Part shown: one piece after another, positions 54,861 through 64,000 of the stretch
Layout of the letters: every line of letters begins with the position of its first letter
Numbering within the stretch: the first letter of the stretch is position 1
Notes under the pieces: model-generated
Databases searched by the model: none
Seen by the model: only the letters and a program-made list of their open reading frames with translations
Told to the model about the DNA's origin: nothing
Assembly (NCBI GenBank): GCA_964036045.1
Contig: OZ038381.1
Coordinates: forward strand, 115,341,790 to 115,405,789
Direction: 5' to 3'
Origin: Eutreptiella sp. 'Long Island Sound 2002'
Lineage: Eukaryota > Euglenozoa > Euglenophyceae > Eutreptiales > Eutreptiaceae
Length of the DNA stretch: 64,000 nt
Made by a program: the position numbers and the translations under genes

Positions 54861-55169
54861 AAGGGCGGGCACGGAGGTCTCCGTGGCACGCCCCCCACGC
54901 CCAGCGCCACCCTCCCTCAGGCGTTCGACAATGCGGTGGCCCCGGGGGAGGGAGAAGAAAATGCCGACGCTCCCCCAAGGGAGAAACCGTCGCCGACCGA
55001 CGCAGGCCCGGGGGTTGACGGTGCAGCCCACCATGGATCCATCCCCGCAGGGCTGGCCACCGCCCCCCTGTGGGCCCTTGGGAACGGGCTCCCCGGACCC
55101 CCTTGCCCCCGTGCCCCCAGGGGACCTGGCAGCTCCGGCGGACCCCGTGGCGATGCCGGTGAGGGACAG

Positions 55170-55690
55170 CTGACTCTAGGAGGACGCGGCGGAGGACACC
55201 CTCCGGGTCCTCTCCTGGAACCTGCGCAACATCCTCGTCCCGCCGGACCGGTCCCTCCAGGACACACTCCGGCGGCGCCGGGGGCCGGCAGCGTGTACTA
55301 CTCATCACCGGCATGCTGCCCCAGGATGGAGGCTTTGCCATAATGCTCGAGGAAACAGGGACCGCCACCCGTAGTGGGAGATGCACTTGGCCGCGGCGCT
55401 CCCAAACAAGGGGTACTCCCCCTTCCTCAGCAGCCGCCTGGCGGGGACGGGCTCCACCTCCACCTCGCAGGGGGGAGGCCTCCTCACCGTAGTCAGCAGC
55501 AAGCACGTGGCCGAGCACGAAGTGCTCAGCTTCACGGAACTCGTCCCCGGGAAGGCCGCGGCCCTGGAAGCCAAGCCAGCCAACCAGGCGGGGCCCGCTT
55601 CATCAAGGCCCTCCCGGCACCCTCCCAGTGGCTCCTTGTCCATTCCTACCGGGCCACCCTCCGTGGCGCCCCGCCGCCGACCCACTGGAG
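55170..55690 (+). pseudogene. Third element: endonuclease-like remnant
   Basis: Pieces in alternating frames (LPQDGGFAIMLEETGTATR near 55318; GGGLLTVVSSKHVAEHEVLS near 55469, then FTELVPGKAAALEAK) resemble the first half of an EEP endonuclease ('GG..I.......V......ELVPGR...'). The catalytic SDH end is not found before the RT. The frame at 55381 continues directly into the RT. Confidence 0.35.
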
Positions 55691-57162
55691 AGATGCGCAC
55701 ATTTGGCTCCGCCAAACTGGGGGACTACCGGCCCACAGCCCTGTGTCAACTGGACATGAAGCTGCTCACGGGTCTCCTCACCGAGCGGATCACGGAGGTG
55801 CTCAGACGACACGGCGTGGTCAGCGACTGGCAGCAGGGGGCCCTCTCCGGCTCCAACACCGGACCCCCCCTGTTCATGGCGCAGTAGCAGCTCCAACGGG
55901 GGAGGCCCAACTACGTCTTCTCCTTCGGCGCCTGCAAGGCCTTCGACACCGCCCCGCAAGGCGCACTCCAGCTCACCTTGCGCCACCTCTCCGTGCCGCC
56001 GGCGGTCATTGACCTCCTGCTCTTCCTCCACCTGGCGGCCAGGCTGCCCATCGCCACCGCGCACGGACCCACGCGGGTGATCCACATGCTGCGCGTCGTA
56101 CAGCAGGGCAACCCCGAGAGCCCCCTGCTGCATGCACTCCTCTCGGGGCACCTAGTCCGGGCCCAAGGGAACCAGCTACGCCCGCCAGGAGAGGCAGAGA
56201 GAGGCCTCATCCAGGCCTATATAGACGACCTGCTGGTAGTGGCCCACACGCTGGAGCAATTTGTGGAGGGCATGGAGGCGGTCGCCGCGTACCTGGGGAC
56301 GATGGGCTTAACCCCCGAAAGTGCGCCATGGCCAGCACAGAGGGAATCCGGCGTCTGCACCTGGGTCTCTGCCCCCACCTGGAAAACCACTGGTACCCGG
56401 TGCCGGCGGCGGACTCCAACCCCTATCTGGGACTCCAGCTGCAGCCAGACGGGGAGTTCCCCCTGCAGCGCAAGCACCGGCTGCGCCTGGCGGCGGTGCA
56501 ACACTGGTGTCTCAACACCCTCGCGCCGCCCAAAGGATGCAGGACCTCATCCTCGCGACTCTGGGGGGGGGGTGATCCAGTACGTTGCCCCCTTCATCGC
56601 TGACGACCCTGACACCGCGCGCCACCAGGACCACATTGCGGTCCAGGTCGCGAAGGACAAAGCGAGGTACGCCTTCGACGCCTCTCGGGGTAGCCTACAG
56701 GATGACCGGACCCTGGGGCTGGCGCGGGTGCCCACACAGTGCCAGCAAGCGGTGCTCGTCAACCACCGCTGGGCCTCTGTGCGCGCCGGGGCCACCAGGA
56801 TGTTCTGGGAAATCGGCGGTGCACATGGCATCTGCCCCGAGGTGCACTATCTGGTCCCGGAGTTCGCGGCCCTGGCGGGGGGCGACTGGGTCAATTGCAT
56901 ACCCCGGGCCCTGGTCACCTTCGGGGTGGGGCTCTACAACCCCATTGAGTGCCCCCGGGCGGCCCACGTCCAGCTGCAGTCCCTTCCAGGCAATGTCGTA
57001 ACGCTGCGCACCGCCAGGCTGCGACACCGCGACACATGCCGCCTGAAGGTGCCGCACACGACACACATGGCACGGGCACCACGGGCCGCACCACCCCTTC
57101 CCGGACAACGACGACCTGTGGCCGGCGACAGTGCGGGAGTGCCTCAACCGGTGCGCCAATGA
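55690..57162 (+). pseudogene. Third element: reverse transcriptase with YIDD box
   Basis: YRPTALCQLDMKLLTGLLTE, ITEVLRRHGVVSDWQQGALS, then past TAG at 55885 FSFGACKAFDTAPQGALQLT (catalytic Asp normally in 'DF.KAFD' is replaced: the residue is FGACKAFD), VVQQGNPESPLLHALLSGHL (for 'GVRQGDPLSP') and AYIDDLLVVAHTLEQFVEGM (YIDD at 56218-56229). The layout is a LINE RT, but GNPESP for GDPLSP and FGA for xDF are unusual. A frameshift near 56320-56570 precedes the frame to 57162. One frame (55381-57162) carries only one stop. Confidence 0.75.
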
Positions 57163-57462
57163 GCACCTCTGCGCGAACCAGGGCCCACCGACCACCCCCG
57201 GTCACGCGACGCTCTGGCTTACTTGTTCCACACCACCGGAACGCGGGACCCCCGCCTGAGGCTGCTCCATCCCACGATTGCCAAACAGGACGCCCACACT
57301 GGCCCGCGCGTGACTCAGAACGGCCTGCACCTCCGCGTGGGGGGCTACCGCCCTCAGGGCACCCTGTCCCCTCCGACGCAGGGGGTGCCGTACCACGCAC
57401 CGGCGGCCCTCATGTACATCCTCCGCGACCTGCTGCCCTGGGAACCGGTTTTGCCCAAGTAG
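57163..57462 (+). pseudogene. Third element: C-terminal fragment
   Basis: After a frame change near 57200 an open stretch reads LFHTTGTRDPRLRLLHPTIA, GLHLRVGGYRPQGTLSPPTQ and ends ALMYILRDLLPWEPVLPK with TAG at 57460. It may be the end of the element's polyprotein; no motif is seen. Confidence 0.3.
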
Positions 57463-58143
57463 ATGGCGGCACTAGTGTGCAACCCCTGTGATGAAGTGTG
57501 ACATAGGTCACTTGCACGCCCCTTGCACACCGAACCCAACCTTTCATTTCACCCTCTTTTTTGGTGGTTTTTTAGTGCCACCGAATATCCCATGGCATAT
57601 TCCATTAGTGGACTATGACCCAAACCCCTCAAATGCCTCATAAGTGTGTCCCATATTCATGTAACACCTCCCCCGAAAATTTCCAAATGTGGGGGTTGTG
57701 TAACCGCCCCCTTGCACAACCATCCCCTTGGACATGCCATCCTACCCAAAGGGACCTTGCTTCCACGGTTTGCTTGTAATGAAAAGGTTGTTGAGAAAGG
57801 AGAAAAAAGGTATCCCCGATCGAAATCACCAATGGTGATTTCGCCGGTGAGAGCACAATCATCGTGGCGATGAGTATGAAGGTTCATGGGGGCTCTCCCC
57901 GCGCCATGCACAAGAGCAATGCTTGTGTAGGACAAATGGGGGAGGTGTCGTCGCACAAATCCATTTATACATCGCACCAATGGCTCCATTTTGGAGGTCC
58001 GTGCGGAAATTGCAATCTCCTTGCGAAAGCTTGGAAATGCCTTAACGGCCCAAAGGAGGAGCCTCCGATAGTGAGTGCCATGTCTCTCGACGTTCTCCCA
58101 ACCCCTTGCATGACGTAGCCTTTGAACGAGGGGTGTTGGCTAG
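57463..58143. other. No recognised gene
   Basis: Mixed composition, no coherent frame. It may include the 3' tail of the third element and downstream sequence of the minus-strand gene. Confidence 0.3.
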
Positions 58144-58675
58144 TCATTGCGGAGGTGGCGAGCTCCATAGCGTTTGCGATGCATCCAAACCCTCCCTGTT
58201 CGGCATGTTTGTCTTGGCTGCCTCATCGTTCTTCCCCTCCTCCGCCACTGCCACACTTGTGTCACTTGGGGTGGCGGGCTTGTCGTTGACATCCTCCGTG
58301 GGCTTTGCCACTCCTCCTTGCTCTCCCTCTTCCAGGGGTTCATCCACTTTTTTCGTGCCTTCCCTTTCGTCGGTACACACCATTTCCTCATCGGCCTTGG
58401 GTGGGGACTCCCCTTCGTCCATTTTTCCCGTGTCACCGTCACCGTCACCGTTGGGCTCCATCACGCCTTCGCAATGTGAAGGGTCCCCGGCCCCACTCGA
58501 CGGGTCAATGCCATCCCCATCGGGTTCGTCACCACCACCCATGGCCTCGGCATCCGGCAGCGTCTCTTTTTCTTTGTCCTCTGTGGCCTCCACCACTTTG
58601 TCATTGTCCTCTTTGGCTTCCGCCACTTCGGCATTGTCTTCCTTGCGAACGCCCTTGTCCTTGTGCCCCTCGTTT
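58144..58675 (-). pseudogene. Acidic low-complexity protein, C-terminal part (left of insertion)
   Basis: Reading on the minus strand from the insertion: NEGHKDKGVRKEDNAEVAEA, then Asp/Glu/Lys/Pro-rich sequence (KVVEATEDKEKET, GDEPDGDGIDPSSGAGD, EREGTKKVDEPLEEGEQ) to a TAA at 58144. No fold is recognised. The ATG-initiated frame starting at 58767 includes ~30 codons of inserted sequence, so that start is not natural. Precise removal of the insertion makes this frame continuous with LKKINEGHKDKG on the other side. Confidence 0.5.
58660..58675. repeat. 16-bp direct repeat, left flank of the inverted-array insertion
   Basis: cttgtgcccctcgttt, identical to 62725-62740. The length is on the high side for a target-site duplication of a cut-and-paste transposon and normal for a LINE/SINE. 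Confidence 0.85.
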
Positions 58676-59039
58676 GAGGTTTGGGGTTTGAGGTTTGTTT
58701 TCCCGGGTACTAGACGCCTTTCGGCCCCGGGGGGCCACCTGGTCGGGCCAGGTGATATCCTCCCCACCGGGTCCTAGTGGGGGGCCCTTCATGACGCACC
58801 TCCTGCCTGGTGGCGGAGTCCCCCGGGTTCAGAGGGCTCGGAGCCCCGTCCCTCCCCGGCTTCCCCATTTCGCCACTCCCCGGTCAGTGAATCACTTACC
58901 AGCCGTGGCTGCGGGCGCTTACCCACCGCGTCGCCCCCCTGCTGCGTGGTCGCCCGGGGTGCCGGCGCCGCCGGGCCCGTGCTACTGGCTTGTCGCCAGT
59001 GGGACCCTCCTTGGCTGGCGCGGAGGCTGCCTAGCCGTG
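58676..59039. other. Left unique part of the insertion
   Basis: About 360 bases between the left direct repeat and the first array unit. It begins with a ggtttggggtttgaggtttg short repeat and is GC-rich; no gene. Confidence 0.5.
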
Positions 59040-60640
59040 AGAGAGCGCCCAACCCCGGGCGCCCCACACCCAGGCAAGAGGCGCCCCCCCCGGGCGCACT
59101 CGTGCCGCCCCCACAGCGCGCAAAGCCAGCTCGCAAGAGCGCGCGATGTGGGGTTGGTGACGGGTCCCCACGCCCGCACCCCCGCACCCACAGCCAGTAA
59201 GCAGTGGGCCCCGGCCGCACGCCCCAAAGGACGAGTGGTCGGGGGTGGGGGGGCGGCCGACCGCGGACGCCCCACACCCAGGCAAGAGGCGCCCCCCCCG
59301 GGCGCCCTCGTGCCGCCCCCACGGCGCGAAAAGCCAGCTCGCAAGAGCGCGCGCTGTGGGGTTGTTGATGGGTCCCCACGCCCGCACCCCCCGCAACCAC
59401 AGCCAGTGGGTAGTCGGCCCCGGCCGCACGCCCGAAAGGACGAGTGGTCGGGGTCGGGAGAGCGCCCGACCCCGGACGCCCCACACCCAGGCAAGAGGCG
59501 CCCCCCCCCCGGCGCCATCGTGCCGCCCCCACAGCGCGCAAAGCCAGCTCGCAAGAGCGCGCGCTGTGGGGTTGGTGACGGGTTCCCATGCCCGCATCCC
59601 CCGCACCGGCGGTGAGTGGGTAGTGGGCCCCGGCCGCACGCCCGAAAGGACGGGTGGTCAGGGGTGGGAGAGCCCCCGACCCGGACGCGCCACACCCAGG
59701 CAAGAGGCACCCCCCCCGGGCACCCTCATGCTGCCCCCACAACGCGCAAAGCCAGCTCGCAAGAGCGCGCGCGGTGGGGTTGATGACGACTCCCGACGCC
59801 CGCACCCCCCGCACCCGCAGCCAGTGGGTAGTGGGCCCCGGCCGCACGCCCCAAAGGACGGGCGGTGGGGGTTGGGAGAGCGCCCGACCCCAGACGCCCC
59901 ACACCCAAGCAAGAGGCGCCCCCCCCGGGGGCTCCCTCGTGCCGCCCCCACAAAGCGCAAAGCCAGCTCGCAAGAGCGCGCGCTGTGGGGTTGGTGACGG
60001 GTCCCCACACCCGCACCCCCTGCACCCACAGCCAGTGGGTAGTGGGCCCCGGCCGGACGCTCCAAAAGACGGGCGGTCGGGGGTGGGAGAGCGCCCGATC
60101 CACGGACGCCCAGGCAAGAGGCCCCCCCCCCCGGGCACCCTCATGCTGCCCCCACAGCGCACAAAGCCAGCTCGAAAGAGCGTGTGCGGTGGAATGGGTG
60201 ACGGGTCCCCACGCCCGCACCCCCGCACCCACAGCCAGTGGGTAGTGGGCCCCGGCCGCACGCCAGAAAGGACGAGTGGTCGGGGCTGGGAGAGCGCCCG
60301 ACCCGGACGCCCCACACCCAGGCAAGAGGCGCCCCCCCCCGGGCGCCCTCGTGCCGCCCCCATAGCGCGCAAAGCCAGCTCGCAAGAGCGCGCTGTGGAG
60401 TTGGTGACGGGTCCCCACGCCCGCACTCCCCGCACCCACAGCCAGTGGGTAGTGGGCCCCGGCCGCACGCCCGAAAGGATGAGTGGTCGGGGATGGGAGA
60501 GCGCCGGACCCCGGACGCCCCACACCCAGGCAAGAGGCGCCCCCCCAGGGCACCCTCATGCCGCCTCCACAACGCGCAAAGCCAGCTCGCAAGAGCGCGC
60601 GCGGTAGGGTTGGTGACGGGTCCCCACGCCTGCGGCCACC
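59040..60640 (+). repeat. Tandem array of about eight ~209-bp units (forward)
   Basis: Unit landmarks ccacacccaggcaagaggcg recur near 59062, 59270, 59480, 59690, 59899, 60105, 60312 and 60520. Each unit also holds agccagctcgcaagagcgcg, ttggtgacgggtccccacgc, agccagtgggtagtgggccc and cgaaaggacgagtggtcggg. Units differ by scattered substitutions and by C-run length. Long open frames on both strands here (for example 58789-60525 minus, 59654-60607 plus) are by-products of the GC-rich repeat. Confidence 0.93.
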
Positions 60641-61149
60641 TCACGGGGAGCGCGCAGCCCAAAGCCAGGTAGGGGGAAACGGGACCGGGCCGCCCCCCCC
60701 CAAGCAAGCCAAACGGAGCACGGGACCGAGGCAGGACAGGCGGAGGGGCACAGACTGCGTGAGACGGCCCTATCAGCGCCCAGCACCGGGACCGCGCGGG
60801 TTGCGCACACCACAGCGACGCAGGGAGGGGGGCGCGGACGCCGCGAGAGCGCGGGCGCACACACACACAAAGGACACACGGGGAAAACCAGAAGGGTAAC
60901 CGGACCGAGCCCGCGGAACGCACAGACCGCATGGAATGGCGTACCAGCGAGCGAGGATAAGGGACACCCGGACGGGACGGCCCGCCACACACAGCGCAGG
61001 AAACACGGGGCAGAACAGGGGGAAACGGGGAAGACAGAACACCCGGTACCGGCCCCGAACCCCCCGAACCGGCCGCGAGCGCCGCACACACACGACCAGG
61101 GCACTGCCCCCGCCAAGGCAGTAGTGGCGCACTGCGCCACGCACCAGCC
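60641..61149. other. Unique spacer between the opposed arrays
   Basis: About 500 bases of GC-rich single-copy sequence, with (CA)5 near 60859, rich in ggaccg, ggcggagggg and aaacgggg words. No gene, and no self-complementarity that I can see. Confidence 0.6.
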
Positions 61150-62724
61150 ACCCCCGACCACTCGTCCTTTTGGGCGTGCGGCCGGGGCCCACTATCCACT
61201 GGCTGTGGGCGCGGGGGGTGCGGGCATGGGGACCCGTCACCAACCCCACAGCGCGCGCTCTTGCGAGCTGGCTTTGCGCGTTGTGTTGGCGGCATAAGGC
61301 GCCCGGGGAGGGCGCCTCTTGCCTGGGTGTTGGGCGTCCGGGGTCGGGTGCTCTCCCACACCCGACCGCTCGTTCTTTTGGACGTGCGGCCGGGGCCGAC
61401 TACCCACTGCCTGTGGGTGCGGGGGATGCGGGCGTGGGGACCCGTCACCAAGCCCACAGCGCGCGCTCATGCGAGCTGTCTTTGCGCGCTGTGGGGACGG
61501 CACGAGGGCGCCCGGGGGGGGCGCCTCTTGCCTGGGTGTGAAGCGCCCGGGGTTGGGCGCTCTCCCACCCCCGACCACTCGTCCTTTTGGGCGTGCGGCC
61601 GGGGCCCACTACCCACTGGCTGTTGGTGCGGGGGGTGCGGGCGTGGGGACCCGTCACCAACCCCACAGCGCGCGCTCTTGCGAGCTGGCTTTGCGCTTTG
61701 TGGGGGCGGCATGAGGGTGCCCAGGGGGGGGCGCCTCTTGCCTGGGTGTGGGGCGTCCGGGGTCAGGCGCTCTCCCATTCCCGACCACTCGTCCTTTCGG
61801 GCGTGCGGCCGGGGCCCACTAGCCACTGGCTGTGGGTGCAGGAGGTGCGGGCGTGGGGACCCGTCACCAACCCCACAGCGCGCGCTCTTGCGAGCTGGCT
61901 TTGCGCGCTGTGGGGGCGGCATGAGGGCGCCCGGGGGCAGCGCCTCTTGCCTGGGTGTGGGGCGTCTCGGTCGGCCGCTCTCCCACCCCCGACCACTCGT
62001 CCTTTGGGTCGTGCGGCCGGGGCCCACTACCCACTGGCTGTGGGTGCGGGGGGTGCGGGCGTGGGGACCCGTCACCAACCGCACAGCGCGCGCTCTTGCG
62101 AGCTGGCTTTGCGTGCTGTGGGAGCGGCACGAGGGGGCCCGGGGGGGGCGCCTCTTGCTGGGTGTGGGGCGTCCGGGGTCGGGCGCTCCCCCACCCTCAA
62201 CCACACGTCCTTTCGGGCGTGCGGCCGGGGCCCACTACTCACTGGCTGTGGGTGCGGGGGGTGCGGGTGTGGGGACCCGTCACCAACCCCAGAGCGCGCG
62301 CTCTTGCGAGCTGGCTTTGCGCGCTGTGGGGGCGGCACGAGGGCGCCCGGGGGGGGCGCCTCTTGCCTGGTTGTGGGGCATCCGGGGTCCGGCGCTCCCC
62401 GACCCCCGACCACTCGTCCTTTCAGGCGTGCGGCCGGGGCCCACTACCCACTGGCTGTGGGTGCGGGGGGTGCGGGCCTGGGGACTCGTCACCAGCCCTA
62501 CAGCGCGCGCTCTTGCGAGCTGCCTTGCGCGCTGTGGGGGCGGCATGAGGGTGCCCGCGGGGGGGCGCCTCTTGCCTGGGTGTGGGGCGTCCGGGGTCGG
62601 GCGCTCTCCCAGCCCCAACCACTCGTCCCTTCGGGCGTGCGGCCTGGGCCCACTACCCACTGGCTGTGGGTGTTCGGGGTGCGGGCGTGAAGACCCGTCA
62701 CCAACCCCACAGCGCGCGCTCTTG
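61150..62724 (-). repeat. Tandem array of about seven ~209-bp units (reverse)
   Basis: The same unit in reverse complement: cgcctcttgcctgggtgtgg-type landmarks near 61312, 61521, 61731, 61939, 62149, 62359 and 62567. The array stops exactly at the right 16-bp direct repeat. With the forward array it forms an imperfect palindrome of ~3.7 kb. The 507-codon plus frame at 61261-62784 is a by-product. Confidence 0.93.
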
Positions 62725-62740
62725 CTTGTGCCCCTCGTTT
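62725..62740. repeat. 16-bp direct repeat, right flank of the inverted-array insertion
   Basis: Identical to 58660-58675 and directly adjoining the last array unit (gcgcgctcttg). Confidence 0.85.
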
Positions 62741-63195
62741 ATCTTTTTGAGTGCTTGCACCGTGTCGTCTTTGTTTGTAAATGAGGTCTTTCTCGGAACG
62801 AGGCATGCGGACCACATGACGTCCGCCGCAACCTCCTCATCATCTTCTCATTGCGGTGGGATTCAGACAAACTCTTGGCCTTTCTTCGGGTTTTTGTCAT
62901 CTTTTTGAGGTTGGCGTTTGCCACCGACGGCAAGTGGGTAGCCACCATTCGGTCCTTCCAACAGTCACCATCGTACACAACAACCGGGCGGAAGGCCAAA
63001 CTTCTTGCACGCCTCCGCACACTTGTTCTCGGCCTCCTTCCGCCGTTGCCTCACCACGTCCTACGCAGTTAGGATGTGCAACCGGTGTGCAAATGTGTGC
63101 AACCGCGCGAAAGTGAGTGCTTGCACAAGTTGCACAAGGGTTGCACACTAGTTGCACAAGCTACGTAACATCGAATGCGAGTAAACACGACGGTG
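62741..63195 (-). pseudogene. Middle part of the interrupted minus-strand gene, frameshifted
   Basis: Three protein-like pieces in two frames: CAEACKKFGLPPG, VVVYDGDCWKDRMVATHLPS with VANANLKKMTKTRRKAKS, and EDDEEVAADVMWSACLVPRK then TSFTNKDDTVQALKKI just before the direct repeat. A frame change near 62850 separates the last piece from the one before it. A spliced intron could also explain the change. Family unknown. Confidence 0.4.
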
Positions 63196-63990
63196 TCACA
63201 CCTTCGCGGCGTCGGGCGCAGCCGGCTCTTTCGCATTTGGTGTGCCATGGTCACTTGCTTCATTTGAGCTCTCTTCTTCTTTTGCATCTTGGTTCGGGCC
63301 CTCATTTTCTTGGCGCGCTTGCGGTTGTGGCGGTATGCTGGCCTTTGCTTTTTCCCTCTTCTTTGGCGCCTTCGGTTGTAGGCTCTTGCCTCCGTCTCCA
63401 TTCTTCTTCTTCGATGCGGGCTTCTCCTCGTGTGCCCCACCCTCGGATGTCATATCGCTATCCGATTCCACCGCAAGTCTCTTCTGTTTGGTGGCGTTCA
63501 CCCAACGCCCATCCTTCTTCTTTTTGGTCTTCTTGGTGTCATTGATGGCCACACGTTGCTTCAATGCGTGTTGGGGTTTGAGCATCATCATCTTCGGCGA
63601 CACGTGGGATGCTTTTTGGCTTCCTCCTTGCGGACCGGGCGGTGGCCGTGGGAGTGCGTGCTTCTGTTGCATCTCCATCTTCATTGGCTTTTGTTCCGTA
63701 GGGGGCGCCCAATCACTCTCATCCACAATGGGGTTGCCCAATTCTCTATCGTTCTCAAACCTTTCCTCGAGCTTCATTGCCAAATCCAATGGAAACTCAG
63801 TCGGGGAAGGGAGTTGAGGCACGGCCTTCTCCAACCGAACCCGTTGTTGCGTCGTTGCCGAATTCAACGGAAGCTCACCTGGAGAAGGGAAGTGAGGCGC
63901 GGCCTTCTCCGACCAGACCCGTGGTTGCAATTTCGTCTCTTGATTCGGGCTTCCGATACTCCCGTTCAACTCCCGTAGAGCGGCCTTCAT
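63196..63990 (-). CDS. Lys/Pro/Glu-rich protein, N-terminal part of the interrupted gene, possibly running off the window
   Basis: The 264-codon minus frame is open to the window edge; ATG at 63990 is the first seen. Two ~26-residue repeats near the N-terminus share EKAxP, PSP and PL (EKAAPHFPSPGELPLNSA and EKAVPQLPSPTEFPLDLA). The rest is charged and disordered-looking (KKTKKKKDGRWVNATKQKRL, EKPASKKKNGDGGK). Nuclear or chromatin association is possible but only a guess. It ends in a stop at 63196, so an intron or frameshift must link it to the parts on the left. Confidence 0.5.
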   Translation of the reverse strand: MKAALRELNGSIGSPNQETKLQPRVWSEKAAPHFPSPGELPLNSATTQQRVRLEKAVPQLPSPTEFPLDLAMKLEERFENDRELGNPIVDESDWAPPTEQKPMKMEMQQKHALPRPPPGPQGGSQKASHVSPKMMMLKPQHALKQRVAINDTKKTKKKKDGRWVNATKQKRLAVESDSDMTSEGGAHEEKPASKKKNGDGGKSLQPKAPKKREKAKASIPPQPQARQENEGPNQDAKEEESSNEASDHGTPNAKEPAAPDAAKV

Positions 63991-64000
63991 ACCTTTTTTC

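Noticed and set aside
58789-60525. Long open frames (up to 578 codons) on both strands across the array region
   Set aside because: They follow the ~209-bp repeat in several frames at once, and the GC-rich unit simply lacks stops. No protein motif appears.
59040-62724. CRISPR array
   Set aside because: Units are ~209 bp with no short repeat/unique spacer alternation, and the genome is eukaryotic.
61261-62784. 507-codon plus-strand frame in the reverse array
   Set aside because: Same repeat in opposite orientation; its translation mirrors the minus frames of the forward array.
1-64000. Reassignment of TAG to a sense codon as the main explanation for broken frames
   Set aside because: The first element's ORF1 alone has TGA and TAA stops too, frameshifts are common, and the H2B site expects Tyr while other sites suggest Gln, Leu or Trp. 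Plain decay is enough. It is kept only as a low-ranked finding.

Overview
The window is eukaryotic nuclear DNA. It has GT-AG spliced exons of a histone H2B gene and of a DGAT2-family acyltransferase gene, in a very repeat-rich setting of retrotransposon wrecks, tRNA-like SINE promoters, a DDE transposase relic, microsatellites, many runs of 10 or more C and internal TTAGGG-type telomere repeats. A unicellular alga or other protist with a large, transposon-laden genome fits best. I cannot name the lineage.

Layout. 1-5.7 kb: a non-LTR retrotransposon missing its 5' end (RRM-type ORF1, endonuclease remnant, reverse transcriptase, intact RNase H). 5.7-6.4 kb: three tRNA-like promoter modules. 6.6-10.15 kb: a second non-LTR element ending in poly(A). 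10.2-12.0 kb: a two-exon H2B gene with one in-frame TAG. 13.2-13.9 kb: a DDE transposase relic. 14.4-22.7 kb: a decayed retroelement of another class, with C2H2-like, ankyrin, ubiquitin-like and zinc-knuckle segments and an RT/RNase H with an NPAD motif, bracketed by four copies of a ~58-bp repeat. 24.98-45.17 kb: three exons of a DGAT2-like gene. The last intron is 17.9 kb and holds RT and RNase H fragments, palindromic repeats, telomeric repeats, a second transposase relic and a 2.9-kb structure with long terminal inverted repeats. 45.2-50.7 kb: mostly unassigned, with the last two exons of an unidentified gene. 50.7-53 kb: AT-richer and unassigned. 53.3-57.5 kb: a third non-LTR-like element (C2H2 finger, YIDD reverse transcriptase). 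58.1-64 kb: a low-complexity, charged minus-strand gene interrupted by a ~4.05-kb insertion. The insertion consists of about eight and seven ~209-bp units in opposite orientation and has 16-bp direct repeats at its edges.

Only DGAT2 and perhaps H2B look like cellular genes in use. Most other coding sequence is transposon-derived and broken by stops and frameshifts, several of them at C runs. The points most worth following are the ubiquitin-like domain ending in RLRGG inside a retroelement polyprotein, the inverted-array insertion whose removal rejoins a reading frame, and the giant DGAT2 intron whose edges share an 8-bp repeat, as in transposon-born introns.
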